Positions 35,053 through 47,674 of a stretch of DNA of 64,000 nt are shown piece after piece. Source of the DNA: Musa acuminata AAA Group (taxonomy: Eukaryota > Streptophyta > Magnoliopsida > Zingiberales > Musaceae); contig NC_088340.1 of NCBI RefSeq assembly GCF_036884655.1, forward strand, positions 13,232,501 through 13,296,500, given 5' to 3'. Each line of letters opens with the position of its first letter. Position 1 is the stretch's first letter. Below the pieces are notes generated by a model. The model did not search any database and was not told the DNA's origin. It saw only the letters and a list, made by a program, of their open reading frames with translations. A program made the translations under genes and the position numbers.

Positions 35053-37596
35053 TCATCCACTCAAGAAGGCGTCTACCTTGTCGTTGTCGGCACGGGACAG
35101 GAACTTCATGCATATGGGTGGCTGCACCTTCGCTAAGGACAGCAGAGACGCCGGCAGCGACCATATCCCGTCGCCGCATATCAACCCCGATGCCACGGCC
35201 GGCGCGAACACTGTGGCGTGCCGCTTGTCCGCCCTCTCCCACAAGTAGAGTATCAAGCTCCCCACGCACATGTCGATGGTGAAGTAGGACCCCAGGTAGA
35301 ACGGTATGGCCATGCCCATGGCGCTCGGGATGTAGTTGTAGATCTTCCAGTTCTTGTATTTGGCCACCTCCTTCAGCCCGTTGATGGCGAATGACACGAA
35401 GAAGAAGACGGCGCAGAAGTTCAAGCAGTACTTGGGGAGCGCCGAGAGGCCCTCCACGCCAAGGATCGCGATCCCTCGATAGACCTTGGCGTACGGCGCC
35501 GGGTACCCAGACGTTTCGCTCCCCAGGTCGAAGGCTGAGTAGAAGATCCAGAAAACACTGGGGGCGATCACGCATCCCATGGCCGTCCCGATTACTTGGC
35601 TCACGAACATGGACCTAGGCGACGAGAGGGTAAGATAGCCGGTCTTCAGATCCTGCATCAGATCCGATGCGGTCGACACGATGCTCATCATGACGCCGCA
35701 CGAAGCTAAGCCAGCGAGCACGCCGCCGTTGTTCATCCCAATCCACGCGCCGAAAATGAAGATGGCGAGCTTGCCGTAGCTGGAGGCGAGAGACCAGTCG
35801 GTGAGCCCGCAACCGTAGGAATTGCAGAAGGCAAGGACCGGCGCGATTATGTAGGCGACAATGATGTGATAGAACTTGAGCTGGGGGAAGATGAAGGGAA
35901 CCGCGATGACTGAGATGACGGCAAAGAGGACGTAGCCCGCGATGGCAACCGTGGTAGGGATCTGATCCTTGAGGAAGACATTGCTGCGGCGGCGGTCGTC
36001 GAAGCTAAGGCAGGGCCCAACAAGGGCAGCAGCGTCGGCGAAGGGTGTGGCGGCGTCCTTCCGCTGGCGCTTGTTGTACATGTCGTAGGAGCTGCGGAAG
36101 AACACGACTAGAAAGTGGAACAGCCCGTCACCCAGTATCATAGCAATGGATATGAACACCTGTTACAGACGTATAGTATGATCCATCACGACAGATTGTG
36201 AATCTTAAGCAAAAGCGAAGGAGAACATTGATGCAAACCTTGTAACCATTGATTCCATGAAGACTGCTTTCAGGGAGCGATGCATCATACCACACTCCCT
36301 GCTTGCTTCTTATATAAGGCCACAGAATGCCCCAAGAGATGATAGACCCGAGGAACAGCGATATGTTGATTATGTAAGGGCAGATCATCCCAACGCCCAC
36401 ATAAGTGGCAGAGAAGTCGAAGTAAAACCTGCAAGCCAATTTTGAGCTCCCAATCATCCATGCATAGCTCGTGAGGTATAGAAAAGCAATGAAACCAAAA
36501 GTGAGAAAGACTTGTATATTGAACAGAAAAATCATTATACTACCTGTTCTCATAAGCTTGGAGCCCAAATGTGGGGAAAGATACGAACCCACAACCATCA
36601 CTAGCAGTGTAAAACCATTGGAACATGGCCCAAATGAAGCTAGCTCCGAAGGTTTTGAACAAAAGAGACACTTGCTTTCTGAAGTCAACGATTGATCAGG
36701 AACATAGTTCTTCAGCAAGTCATATTACGTTTGGTGCGATAAGAACTAGTAATATATATGCTATATGTATATTTTACCTGGCAAGCAAGGCTCCCTGAGG
36801 GGTGTGAAAGCTGTTGATCAAGTGAGCCGTAGCCGTGCCGCTTGGATATGTTAGCTTATATGCGATGATCATGATCTGAGAGACAAAAGATGTAACATTT
36901 GAGCTCATTAATAACTTGGATAGAGCATATTACAAAGTGAACGAATGGCAAGCAGCTCACCCTCCGCAGTGGTACAACCGAGAACAAGCCGACAAAGCTG
37001 ACCGCCAGAAGGAAACAAATCAGCCAACCTAGAGATGGTTCTTTCATGTTAACACCGGTGTCTGCCTCACCAAATTGATCTGCAACTTTCTTGCTCATGC
37101 CAAGTATATAGCTTCCGAAGCCACCTGATGCCAGCGTACATAAATGCTTCTTTATGCGCTCGCTCACACATGTACCAAACTCGTATGCATGTTCGAGAGG
37201 GTAAGGAAGAAATGAACGAACGAGCAAACCGGATTGCTGTCACCCACCACTGAAGGCGATGCCGGAGCAAGCGACGACGCATGTCTGGATAACGGTGTTC
37301 TCCTGGCGGGTGAAGGGCTGGTTGAGGAGACCGGTCTTCTCCAGGAGCGTGGTCCAGGTCTTGACCATGAAGAAGCCGAGCAGGCCCGCGGAGACGTTGA
37401 GGGAGGGGATGATACCCGCGGTGAGGTTGAGCTTCATGACGATGAAGCTGAGGAAGAAGCCGAGGATGGCGCTGACGGCCAGCGAGCGTAAGGTGAGCTG
37501 CTGGGTCCATGGAGGCACCTCCTGGCAGTCAAACATCCGCTCCACCGACTGCTCGTCGTCCCCATGCTCCCTCTCCCCTTCTCCGGCTGCGGTCAT
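35053..37596 (-). CDS. YSL: Yellow stripe-like (YSL) metal-nicotianamine transporter
   Basis: Six exons on the minus strand: 37596-37248, 37124-36961, 36875-36778, 36678-36544, 36428-36239, 36159-35053. All are GT-AG and in frame, giving 680 residues. The protein shows YSL/OPT-family blocks: '[12 protein letters not shown]', '[19 protein letters not shown]', '[10 protein letters not shown]', '[19 protein letters not shown]', '[14 protein letters not shown]', 'GDGLFHFLV', '[16 protein letters not shown]', '[12 protein letters not shown]' and '[15 protein letters not shown]', within a dozen or more hydrophobic segments. YSL proteins move Fe, Zn or Cu bound to nicotianamine or phytosiderophores across the plasma or internal membranes. 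The start at 37596 gives an acidic cytosolic N-terminus as in relatives. An upstream in-frame ATG at 37749 would add a hydrophobic leader unlike the family. The exact YSL member and metal are not decided. Confidence 0.92.
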
Positions 37597-37749
37597 ATTC
37601 TCCCTCGCCGAGAGGGTGGGGAAGCGAGAGAAGGGGCAAGACCGGGCCTTCGCCTTACGGAAATGAAACGAAAGAAACAGGGGAAGAAAGATCGATGAAA
37701 GGGAGAGGAGGAGAACGATTATTATATGAAGGGCAGGGGGAGAGGCCAT

Positions 37750-39073
37750 GATTAACCATGGCGTGAGATGGCCAACGGTTGTTGCTTATTATGTATGGCG
37801 GAGGATGGAGGAACGCTGTACCACCCACCAATTATAGCTTGGGGTATTGCCTTCCAACATGCATATGCTAATCTCATCGTCCATTGAACTCATGTCAGAC
37901 CCAATGGCTTGTGGGTCTCTTCATCTGTTCTTTCGAACAGAAATTAATTGCAAGGAAATTGAGCTGGTCAAATCAAGTGACAGGTGAGATTAAAAGGCAC
38001 ATCAATAATTCATGTCTTCAATATTGTTTTGTGTCCTCTTCATCGATGACTCACGATACTCAAAGAAACAACTGTTGGAACATATAATCCAGTCGATTCG
38101 ATCATGGCATGCAGTCGATTCACCTGAACTCACACTGTAACTCAAAACACAACGGAAAAGGATGAAGAGAAGATGGGAATGGCAGTGAAAACGCAGAAAC
38201 CCTTCATCGAACCTTACGAAGACAATAACTGGGAAAGATGTGTCATGTTTTCCAAGGACTTTCTTGAACTGTCAACAGAGTCCACCTTCCTCCTCAGACA
38301 CACAGGATTACAGATAGTTCACAGTTCAAGAAAGCCTGTGGAGAACATGCCGGCGATCTTTGATTATCATCTGCCCTCGCACTACTCTGCACATACGAGT
38401 GTCAACTCCAAGAACGCAGTCACGAGAGGCAGTGGAAGAGGGAGGAGGAAGAAGATAGGGAAGGGGGAAGAGGTGTGTGTGGGTGAGAGGCGAAGCAGGC
38501 CCACGTCCGGTTTATATAGGTGGCAAGAAGATAATAACCGGAGAACCGGGTCGGCTCAGTCACTGAACGGGAAACCCCACGTGCGGGGCCGCTGATTCGG
38601 TACGAGCGCGTCTCGATTCGTCGTGCGACGCGTGTCCTTTCGTGGTCGTACGTGTCGGTTCCCGAGGTGGTGGGTCGTTAGTGGGCGGGGAGTGGCGCGG
38701 GCGTGCCGGCTCGCCCAGCTGTCTCTTGATCATCGCAGCCGTTGCTACTGTAACGGACGGTGGTGATGGGCGGACGCATGTGGTGTCCGGTCCATTCGCC
38801 GGGTTGGGCGCCGACCGGTTTCCGTGAGCCAAGCGGTTTTGTGTCCCTTTTTTAAATGCGTGTGATTGGGGTTGGCTAAACCTAAAAATTTTAGGTGGCA
38901 TGATGACCCAAACACCACCAACTTATGGGTTGATGTCACTTAAATCCTCTATTGTAGCGTGTGTTTTTTTATAAAAAAAATGAGATTGTTCCCTTTTTTT
39001 TTTATAATGATAAAACCGAGATCGATGAGGACGATGATGAGGATGCACGAGCAAGAACGATGAGAAAGATATA
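37750..39073. other. YSL upstream region and unassigned sequence
   Basis: A minus-strand TATA-like 'cctatataaaccgg' lies at 38509-38522, about 0.9 kb upstream of the YSL start codon, followed on the minus strand by C/T-rich sequence like a 5' UTR. It could be the YSL promoter with a 5' UTR intron, or a promoter from an LTR fragment. A plus-strand frame at 38173-38595 has no recognisable domain. 38600-38830 is GC-rich, without a convincing gene. Confidence 0.4.
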
Positions 39074-39078
39074 TATAC

Positions 39079-39702
39079 TGATAGGGGTAAAAACAAACAG
39101 GACATGACGCACCAGATTTGATGTAGCACCACCCAACGTCAGTCACCCCTGAACGGCACACTGCACCAAGAGACGAGCATTAACACCCACGTAACGTGCA
39201 CCCTCACTGACCGTACCCGAACGACCTCATCATGCTGACCCCGCATGACCGGACAGGGCAGGGGAAGGCGTCGACCAAGGCTTGCCATACCCTGCGGCGA
39301 CTCGGCCTTCCACGCAATGCCCACAATGACAGTGGACGCGATCAGGTGCACGGCCCTGCCCCGGCAGGATGGCGCGTCATGCAACATCGAGCTCACCTAT
39401 AAATACCCTTGGGCTCCAAGCGGGCAAGGTAAGCAGACAAACACACGATTCCACCTAAGACTCCCCCCTTCATCACTAACTTGATCGTCGGAGGGGTTGG
39501 GCCGAATCACCGACCCGACCAGTGTGCAGGTACTCGACTGAAGCTGACCCGACCCGGCGACGCGAAGCCTTTCAGCCCGATTTCCCCGCGACCAGACGCC
39601 CGGAGATCCCGAGAGGAGCCTCACCTGATCCTAGCCGTTCGGACCCCCGAACCAGCCGTGTCGACCCCGAGGTTGCGGCTAAAAAAGTTACTTGCCTTAA
39701 CA
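39079..39702 (+). repeat. 5' LTR of gypsy element 2
   Basis: TG..CA ends. TATAAATA is at 39398-39405 and the conserved block 'gtcggaggggttgggccga' at 39487-39505. Confidence 0.92.
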
Positions 39703-39722
39703 GATTGGCGCTAGAAGGAGGG
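39703..39722 (+). other. Primer-binding region of gypsy element 2
   Basis: 'gattggcgctagaaggaggg' directly after the LTR; the TTGGCGCTAGAAGGAGGGCC core is also present at the same place in gypsy element 1. The priming tRNA was not identified. Confidence 0.65.
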
Positions 39723-39729
39723 CCTCCGA

Positions 39730-41757
39730 ATGGCAAGCGATCAGCGAATCCACTTTGGTGAGCCCCCAGCCGTTGGGTTCCCCACCCAGGGGGAACACCC
39801 CCCGCGCGATGAAACCCGTGACGAACGCCCTGCAGCGGCGTCAGAACGTTACTGGCAATTGTTCAATGACCCAGGCTTGTCACCTCCCGACGGCGCACCC
39901 GCTGGCTCGTCGCCGGTGTCTCCCGAGGCCTTTCACGACCTCGCTTATCAAGTCCGAGCCCTGACGAGCATGGTGCAGACCATCATCCCAATTGTCTCGC
40001 AGCGAACCACTCCGCACGTGGCTCACCCTCCACAGCAACAGGAAACCCTCGTCCGCACTCACACGCCCCTCTCCGGGCTCCCTGGCTCGCCTCAGAATCC
40101 GATAACTCGGCCCGGGAGCTGGGAGGCAGAAGACACGGCGAGCCGCCCCGGGCGCGAGGCTCCGTCTGCCGACTCTACAAATGCCCTACGAGCCCAGCTG
40201 CGCCTCGTCGGTCAAAGACTCGACGAGGTACAACAGGAAGTCCGTAAGTCGAAAGGAGAGCTCGGGATGGACGGGCAGCAAGGATCCCCGTTCACCCCCG
40301 AGATCCAAGACCAGGCGATCCCATCACATTTTCGCCTCCCCTCGCTGGACGCGTATGACGGCACCGCTGACCCAGCGGACCACGTGGCCACTTTTCGTGC
40401 CCAGATGGCGCTATACGGGACTTCCGACGCTTTGATGTGCAGGGCGTTCCCGACAACCCTGCGGGGGCCGGCCCGCGCGTGGTATAGCAGTCTAAAGGCC
40501 GGGACCATCGCCTCCTTCAACCAACTCGCCAAAGACTTCGAGCTTAGCTTCCTGGCTTACGCTCGACCAAAACCGTCCGTAGCATTACTCCTCGGACTCA
40601 ATCAGGGGGAAGACGAGCCCCTCTCCCATTTTGTGAACCGCTTTATGACGCAAATCCACGGACTATCGAATGCTCACCCTTCTCTACTGATGCAGGCGTT
40701 CATGACAGGCCTGCGGCCCTCCCGGTTCTTCTGGTCTCTCGTGGAGCGACCCCCTGCCACGGTCCCCGAAATGATTCAGCGTGCTGGCCAGTTTATCGCC
40801 GCGGAGACATGGATGGCTGGAAAGCGGGAAGAGCATAAAAAAGTCAAGGCGGAGCCGCCTCGACAACAGCAGCTCGCCGCCTCCCGACGCAAGTTGGATA
40901 GGTCCGACCCAAGACCTCCTTCCCCCACCTTGAACTCTTCACGGATGGAAATATTTCTCCACGAGAAGGGGAAGGGACTACTCAAGGAGCCCCACCCGAT
41001 GAGGAGCCCGCGAGAACTCGCGGACCACTCAAAATACTGCCGGTTCCACCGACAGCATGGGCACGACACCGAGCAGTGTCGTGAGCTAAAAAGGCAGATC
41101 GAGGAGCTCATCCGCCGAGGGCATCTCGGCCACTACCTTCTGCCGAACAAGGAGCCATCACCTCACCCCGGGGGCCCCATTGAGAGACACATCGACGTAA
41201 TCGCTGGCGGCCCCGCATCGGGAGGGGGCTCCATGTCAGGGAAAAAGGCGTACGCCCGAGTCGCTCCTGATGTGACCCCTGGGCACGGACCCGAGCCCGA
41301 AATCACCTTCCCGACCGGGGTCTCCAGGCAGCCCGAGCACGATGACGCCCTCGTGATATCAGCAAGGGTGGCCAACGCGCAGGTAAGGAGGATCATGGTC
41401 GACACTGGGAGTTCGGCCGACATACTCTACTTTGACGCCTTCCAGAAGCTCGGCTTAGCTAGGGAAAGCATGCGCCCAATGGGTTCAGCGCTCACCGGGT
41501 TCACGGGAGATTCGATATCACCTCTGGGGGCTATCACTTTGCCCTTAACCCTAGGGATCCTGCCAAGGTCAAAAACGGTAATGACCACCTTTTTGGTGGT
41601 CGACCTTCCTACGGCCTACAATGCCATACTAGACGGCCGACCCTCAATAAGGTCAGAGCCGTCGTCTCGACCTACTACCAAACCATCAAGTTCCCGACTC
41701 ACGCGGGGGTCGGAGAAGTCACTGGAGGCCCCCGAGAGTCCAGGCGGTGCTACCTGA
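39730..41757 (+). pseudogene. gag-protease of gypsy element 2 (frameshifted near its end)
   Basis: A 675-codon frame. The retrotransposon gag domain occupies about residues 215-390 ('[14 protein letters not shown]', '[15 protein letters not shown]', '[19 protein letters not shown]'). A zinc-knuckle variant follows near residue 437 ('[14 protein letters not shown]') and an aspartic protease near 555 ('[12 protein letters not shown]'). Near 41630 ('AILDGRPSI') an extra base shifts the frame; the normal continuation runs in the next frame into the RT part. Gag forms the particle and protease cuts the polyprotein. Confidence 0.85.
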
Positions 41758-43700
41758 CCGTTGTTTCACTACACAAGAGGACTAGGGTCGAGCCACCATT
41801 GGAGGACCCGCGGGAAACAAAAAGGCCGGCCCCTCATCCCGAGCCAAAGGGGCCCACCGTAGATGTGCCGTTACAAGAAGCCCGACCCGACCGAACGGTC
41901 AAAGTGGGTTCGGGGCTACCCGAACAGGAACGAGAGCAGCTCGTCGGCCTCCTGCGGGAAAACGCTGACATCTTCGCCTGGTCCCCATCTGATATGACGG
42001 GCGTCGACCCAGGGGTGGCACAGCACCATCTCAACATCCCACCTGACGCTCGCCCGGTAAAACAAAGACCCAGACGGCAGGCCCCTGATCGGCAGCAGGC
42101 CATACGGGAGGAGGTGACCCGCCTCTTAGCAGCAGGCTTCATAGAGGAAGCCAGGTATCCTCAATGGCTGTCCAATGTAGTCCTTGTGAAAAAACACAAT
42201 GGAAGCTGGAGGATGTGCGTTGACTACACCAGTCTCAACAATGCGTGCCCGAAAGATTGCTACCCCCTCCCAAGGATCGACCAGTTGGTCGACGCAACGG
42301 CCAGACACGCGCGCCTCTCTTTCATGGACGCCTATTCGGGATACAACCAAATCAGGATGACGCCCGAAGACATGGAACACACCGCCTTCCTCACCGACCA
42401 AGGGGTGTACTTCTATAAGGTCATGCCGTTCGGGTTGAAGAATGCCGGGGCCACATACCAGAGGACGGTGAACAAGATGTTCGCCCGTCAGATCGGAAGG
42501 AATATGGAAGTATACGTGGACGACATGATCGTGAAAAGCCAAGAGGCCGAAGCCCACATTGCCGACCTAACCGAGGCGTTCGACACGCTACGCAAGTTCG
42601 GCATGCGGCTCAACCCCACGAAATGCACCTTCGGTGTCACCTCCGGAAAATTCCTCGGGTTCATCATACATGAAAGAGGAATTGACACCAACCCGGAGAA
42701 AGTCCAAGCGATCATCAACATGCAGTCACCTCGGACGATCAAAGACGCGACTGAACGGAAGGATTGTTGCCATGTCCCGTTTCCTTGCCCGGTTGGGCGA
42801 TCACTGCCTCCCCTTCTTCAGGGCGCTCAAGGACCCGAAAAGCTTCCGGTGGACGACGAAGTGCGAAAAAGCCTTCAAACAGGTAAAGCAGCGCCTGGCA
42901 AACCTCCCCCGGCTCGCCTCTGTTTCTCCCGACGAAAAGCTGGGCCTCTATCTAGCGGCCTCCCCCCATGCAGTCAGTTCCGTCCTGATTAAAGAAAGCT
43001 CGGCGAACAACTTCCGATCTGCTACGTCAGCCACACCCTGAGCGGACCCGAGGGGCGCTACCCGCCGATAGAGAAACACCCTGTCGGCTCGGAAGTTGTG
43101 CCCCTACTTCCAGGCTCACCCGGTGGAAGTCATCACCGACCAACCTCTTCGGCAGGTTTTGTCTAAATTCGATGTTGCAGGTCGGCTCCTCAAGTGGGCA
43201 GTAGAGCTAGGTGAGCATGATATAAGATACGTGCCCAGGACCGCCATCAAAGCCCAGGCGGTGGCCGACTTCATCGCGGAGCTAACTCAGGCGACAAACG
43301 AAGATCTAGAGCAGCCTCCCGAAGCTTGGATCCTACACGTGGACAGCTCGTCCAGCTCAAAGGGCGCCGGCGTGGGACTGGTTCTGCTCGCCCCCGATGG
43401 CCGCTCGTTCGAACGCTCCCTCCGCTTCGGGTTCAAGGCCACTAACAACGAAGCGGAATACGAGGCGCTCCTAGCATGACTCAGGCTGGCCCTCGAGATG
43501 CAGGTGGCCGCTGTACACGTCCTCACTGACTCACAGCTTGTGGCCGAGCAGCTCAGCGGCGCATATGAAGCTCGGGACCCAACCATGGCGAAATACCTGG
43601 CGCAGGTAAGGGACCTGACTACTAAGTTCCCTTATTTCACATTATCCAATGTCCCGAGGGAGGAGAATGAGCGGGCCGACGCATAGCTAAGCTGGCGTCG
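41640..43700 (+). pseudogene. Reverse transcriptase and RNase H of gypsy element 2
   Basis: RT lies in the frame 41799-42992, with 'WRMCVDYTSLNNACPKDCY', 'FMDAYSGYNQI', 'PFGLKNAGATYQR' and the active site 'EVYVDDMIVKS' near 42507-42540. Frameshifts near 42745 and 43015 move the RT-linked RNase H segment into two other frames. A second, Tat-type RNase H begins near 43309 ('LHVDSSSSSKGAG', 'TNNEAEYEALLA'), has a TGA at 43477 and loses frame near 43680. The enzyme is therefore dead although every domain is recognisable. Confidence 0.85.
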
Positions 43701-43847
43701 AAACCGACCCGCAAAACATGCCCAAAGATCGAGGAGCTTCCTGCCCGCGCCATCGAAGTAGCAACTGCAGCCCCCGGCAATGCCCCAATCACGTGGGTAC
43801 AGGAGCTGCTGCGCTTCAAGCGGGACGGGACCCTCCCCCACGATGAA

Positions 43848-45029
43848 GTGGCGGCTCGGCGACTGCGCCGTACACACGCGTGGTACGCCGAAGAAGGTGG
43901 CCGGCTCTATAGGCGGTCCTTCACCTACCCCCTCTTACGATGCCTAGAGCCAGATGAGGCCCAGACAGTCCTGGCCGAAGTCCACGAGGGGGTCTGCGGA
44001 GAGCACAGCGGTGGGCGAACCTTGGCGCACAAATTGCTTCGCCAGGGGTACTACTGGCCGAACATGTGCCGGGACGCAAAAGCTTACGCGCAGCGCTGCG
44101 GCGCGTATCAAGAACACGCCCGCGCACCCCGACAACCCGCGGTCCCTGTCAGCCCCGTCGCGTGCGCATGGCCATTCGCGCAGTGGGGGTTAGACCTTCT
44201 CGGCCCTTTCCCGCCGGCCTCGGGGCAACGGAAATACATCATCGTGGGAGTAGATTACTTCACAAAATGGGTCGAGGCTGAGCCGTTGGCAACAATCACG
44301 GAACACCAAACTGAGAAGTTTGTATGGAGAAACCTAGTGACTCGGTTCGGGCTGCCCAAGGCCATTATTATGGATAACGGACCGCAGTTCGCTGGTAGGA
44401 GGTTCAGGGATTTCTGCGCAAGTCATGGCATCCAACTAAGGTTCAGCTCGGTGGCACACCCTCAGACAAACGGACTGGCAGAGGTGACCAATCGATCCAT
44501 CTTGGACGGGCTCAAAAGAAGGGTGTCCGCGGCCCGATCGACCTGGACCGACGAGCTCCCTAGCGTCCTATGGTCACTATGCACCACTCCCAAGACCGCA
44601 ACTGGAGAATCCCCGTACAGCCTGACGTTCGGAACCGAGGCTGTCCTTCCTCTCGAGATGACTATCTCCACCCTCCGGACGAGGAGCTTCGACGAGAAAG
44701 TTTCAAACGAGGGACTCCGCGCCAGCCTCGACATGCTCGAGGAACGACGCGCGGACGCGCACCTGAAAGCCCTCTCTTACCAGAGAGCCGTCGCAAGGAT
44801 CTACAACAGGAAGGTACGACCTCGACCGATAAAGCTAGGCGACCTCGTCCTCCGAAGGACCGAGGTCAGCAACCCGACCCGAGTCAGGGGGAAGCTAGCC
44901 CCCAAATGGGAAGGACCTTATCGGGTCGTGGAGGTAGTCCAACCGGGTACTTACCGACTCACATCGATGGACGGTTCTTCTGTGCCGAGAACCTGGAACG
45001 TCGGGAACCTTAAGAAGTTTTTCGTCTGA
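43848..45029 (+). CDS. Integrase of gypsy element 2 (open frame, upstream fusion lost)
   Basis: An open frame of 393 residues after the broken RNase H. A zinc-binding region ('HEGVCGEHSGGRTLAHKLL' then 'RCGAYQEH', where one Cys of the usual pair is missing) precedes the catalytic core: D in 'WGLDLLG', D in 'MDNGPQFAG' and E in 'TNGLAEVTNRS'. A C-terminal 'KWEGPYRVVEV' part ends at TGA 45027-45029. Integrase joins the cDNA to the target and makes the 5-bp duplication. The catalytic triad is present, but upstream frameshifts mean it would not be made as part of a polyprotein. Confidence 0.85.
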   Translation: MAARRLRRTHAWYAEEGGRLYRRSFTYPLLRCLEPDEAQTVLAEVHEGVCGEHSGGRTLAHKLLRQGYYWPNMCRDAKAYAQRCGAYQEHARAPRQPAVPVSPVACAWPFAQWGLDLLGPFPPASGQRKYIIVGVDYFTKWVEAEPLATITEHQTEKFVWRNLVTRFGLPKAIIMDNGPQFAGRRFRDFCASHGIQLRFSSVAHPQTNGLAEVTNRSILDGLKRRVSAARSTWTDELPSVLWSLCTTPKTATGESPYSLTFGTEAVLPLEMTISTLRTRSFDEKVSNEGLRASLDMLEERRADAHLKALSYQRAVARIYNRKVRPRPIKLGDLVLRRTEVSNPTRVRGKLAPKWEGPYRVVEVVQPGTYRLTSMDGSSVPRTWNVGNLKKFFV

Positions 45030-45239
45030 AGCGAAGAAACCTTTTCGTTTAAAGAAGAAGAGCTTTTTCGTTTAAAAGTTTTTCCCAAAGACGGAAGCTT
45101 TCGCCTAGGAAAAGAGGAGGGAGATGATAAAATGGAAGGAGAAAAGTCTTTCTTTTCATTGAAGAAAGCAAGCCAAAATACAGGACCCGACTTACAAAAA
45201 ACCGACCGACTAGCAAAATAAAATACAGGACTCCTTTCT

Positions 45240-47522
45240 TCATTGCACAGGCTCCTCCAGGCGATCGTCGAAGGGGATCTCCTCGGGCATGTCCACCCCC
45301 TGGTCCTCGGGGTGAGGAGCAAAGGGGTTCTCCTCTACCTCAAGACCAGGGTGGCGAGCGTGGAAGTTGGACGTGGCGATACGGTAACCGTACTCAAAGG
45401 ACACCCGCCCCGTCCGCGTAAGCCCGAGCTCGAACCCCTCCGACTTCTTGTAGGCCTCGAGGAGCTCATTGTCCTTCACGGGTCGAAGCCGGGCCTCCTT
45501 CGCCAGCGCCTCCGAGGCTGACTTCGCCTCCTCCAACTTCTTGCTGAGGGCGCTCGCCTCCGTCTTCACCAAGCGGAGCTCAGTCCGCTCCACCCTTATT
45601 GTCTTTTGGAGCCCCTCGTTCGCCTTCTTGGAGGCCTCGAGCTCCGATTGGAGGTGTGCCGCCTCCGCTTCCAGATCCGCCACCCGCTGCTCGGCAGCCG
45701 CCACGGCCTCCGGACTAGCTCCGGATCGAACCTCCTCGACCTGGCGGACGAGCTCGGCGTTGCAGCTGGCGAGGCCCCCAATGACCCGGCCGGCGTCGTG
45801 CACCCTATCCATCAGGGCCGTCGCATAGTGGAGCCCCTGCACGAGGAAGATCGGGTCAAGAAAGCCGGCGTCGGACAGACAAACCCAAAAAATGGAAACG
45901 TACCCAGACCAAAGACTGGGCGGACTTATGGAGCAGCACATCCGAAGAAAGAATGTACAGATCCCGAGCCATGTCGGGATGAAGCGCGCCTCGGAGAAAC
46001 GCTGCGGAGGGATCTCCTCCGGCCCACACCCTGTCTCCTCGGGACAGGCCTTCTCAACGCGCCACCAAGGGTTCGCCGGCCTCTGCGAGCGGGATCTCGC
46101 TCGCCAGCCGCGTCAGGAACGGCTCCCCATCTCCGGCTGGGAGTCAGCACAAGTCGCGCACGGAGACGGGGCGCGGACCTTTCCCAGATGGCCGTCGGCT
46201 AGGTCCGGCCCCGCCGCGGCGGGGGCCTGCCTCAGGCCCCCTCGACGGGGTTGTCTTCGCCTTCTTCGAAGGGCGCTCAGCCTCGACCTCCAGCGGGGCG
46301 GCCTCTGTGCCGGGCTGCGGGTCGGCTGGCTGAGTCGGGAGAGAAGGTGCCAGGTCGCCCGGCAGAGAGGGAAGAGGGGGTTGCGGCACCTGAACCTCCA
46401 GGAACGACCGGAGCTTCACCATTTCTGCAAAAGATGGAACGGGTCAGTACCAAGAATCAGCTACGCTAAAACCCCAGTCCAAGCGCCGTTAAACGTACCC
46501 AGAGGCACCGGGCTAAGGCCCGCCTCGACCAGCCATTGTTCGATCATGGTCCGGATAGCCTGCGACCTAGGGAGGATCTCTCTGAGCCTCCCCAGAGCTT
46601 GGCGCTCCGCATTGCCCAAACAGGTGGTGGTGTTATCGATCGCCCTCGCGGACCATTAGACCCCGAAGCCCCAGTCCTGCGCACGGCTGATATGGAAAAA
46701 CCTCTCCTTCTATCCCTTGTTGTTGGAAGGGGGCCCCCCGACACGAAAGCCCGTTCGGGCCGACAGGAAATAGCCCCCCGAGCTCTTGCAAAGACGGTAA
46801 CAAGAGAGAAGGAGATCGAGGGTAGGGGCGATGTCGGCATAGTGACATTCCCCTAGGAATGCCACTAGGTAACGCCAAGAGTTTGGCGTCACCTAAGACG
46901 GCGAAATCCGCCAAAAGGACAGGCAAGATACGATGAGCGGATGGAGGGGAAAGCGCAAGCCCGCTTCCAGGGCGTCAAGGGATAGGGCGAAGCCCTTCGG
47001 GACGGGATCGTACGCCTGCTGCCCCGGCTCGGGGGCACTGAGGATGTGATCCTCCGGGATATGGTAACAATCCCGGAGTCCTTCCAGCAAAGACCCGCTC
47101 ACGACGGAGTCCAGGTCGTGGGGCCACATCAAAGCTTCGAGGGCTCGTGCTGCTTCCTCGTCAGAAGATTCAACGGGGGACGAAGCAGGGTTCCCCTCCC
47201 CAGCCCCGAGGATAGGGGAAGGAGAAGGGGATGGAGAGGAGGAAGAAGGAGAAGAGGATGGAGAGGAGGAAGGAGGAGAAGAGGACGACATCTCAACTGA
47301 CCTTAGGAGGAGGGAAAAACTACGCAGGGGGCCGGGAAGAGAAATGGGGGAGGCAACAGCAGAACTCGAAGGAGGAAATGCTGCAGCAGAAGATAGAGAC
47401 AAGCTTCGGCGTCCGCTATTTAAAGGTGATGTCCCGCCAGAATCAAGGCCCCTTCGCCTCCCAGGAGCGGGCAACAGCTCACCCACGCACGCGCACAGCC
47501 GTCGCGTCGCATCGGAAGACAC
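45240..47522 (-). pseudogene. Antisense spliced gene of gypsy element 2 (plant 'putative gypsy type transposon' family)
   Basis: A gene opposite to gag-pol. The first part (47522 or internal ATG 47293, to about 46499) has an acidic, Ser/Pro-rich start and the family block 'GFALSLDALEAGLRFPLHPL', 'FWRISPS', 'TPNSWRYLVAFLGECHYAD', 'LSARTGFRVGGPPSNNKG'. A GT-AG intron (46498-46425) leads to a basic, Pro-rich part with 'RPSKKAKTTPSRG' (46422-46144). The last part (45941-45240) is a coiled coil of about 120 residues, rich in Glu, Ala and Lys, with an acidic tail. Three stops interrupt the first part: Q to stop near 46895 and two others near 46708 and 46660. Such genes are known in Tat-group elements; their job is unknown. 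Confidence 0.75.
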
Positions 47523-47674
47523 CCAAAGGCCCTCTGCCTTAATGAAGGTCTGACGTGGCGACCCCGCTGAAGCGGCAGCGACCGGACGCCTCGACCTCGA
47601 CGACAGGCCAACTCGCCCTTTCTAAGGATGAAATTAAATGCGGTAACTTTTCGACCCCCACCGCCGCCAAAAAT

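Noticed and set aside
37597..37749. N-terminal extension of YSL from ATG 37749
   Set aside because: It would add a hydrophobic leader and basic patch not seen in YSL proteins; ATG 37596 gives the usual acidic start.
38173..38595. 140-codon ORF between YSL and gypsy element 2
   Set aside because: No domain, basic low-complexity end, and it overlaps a minus-strand TATA-like signal; not supported as a gene.
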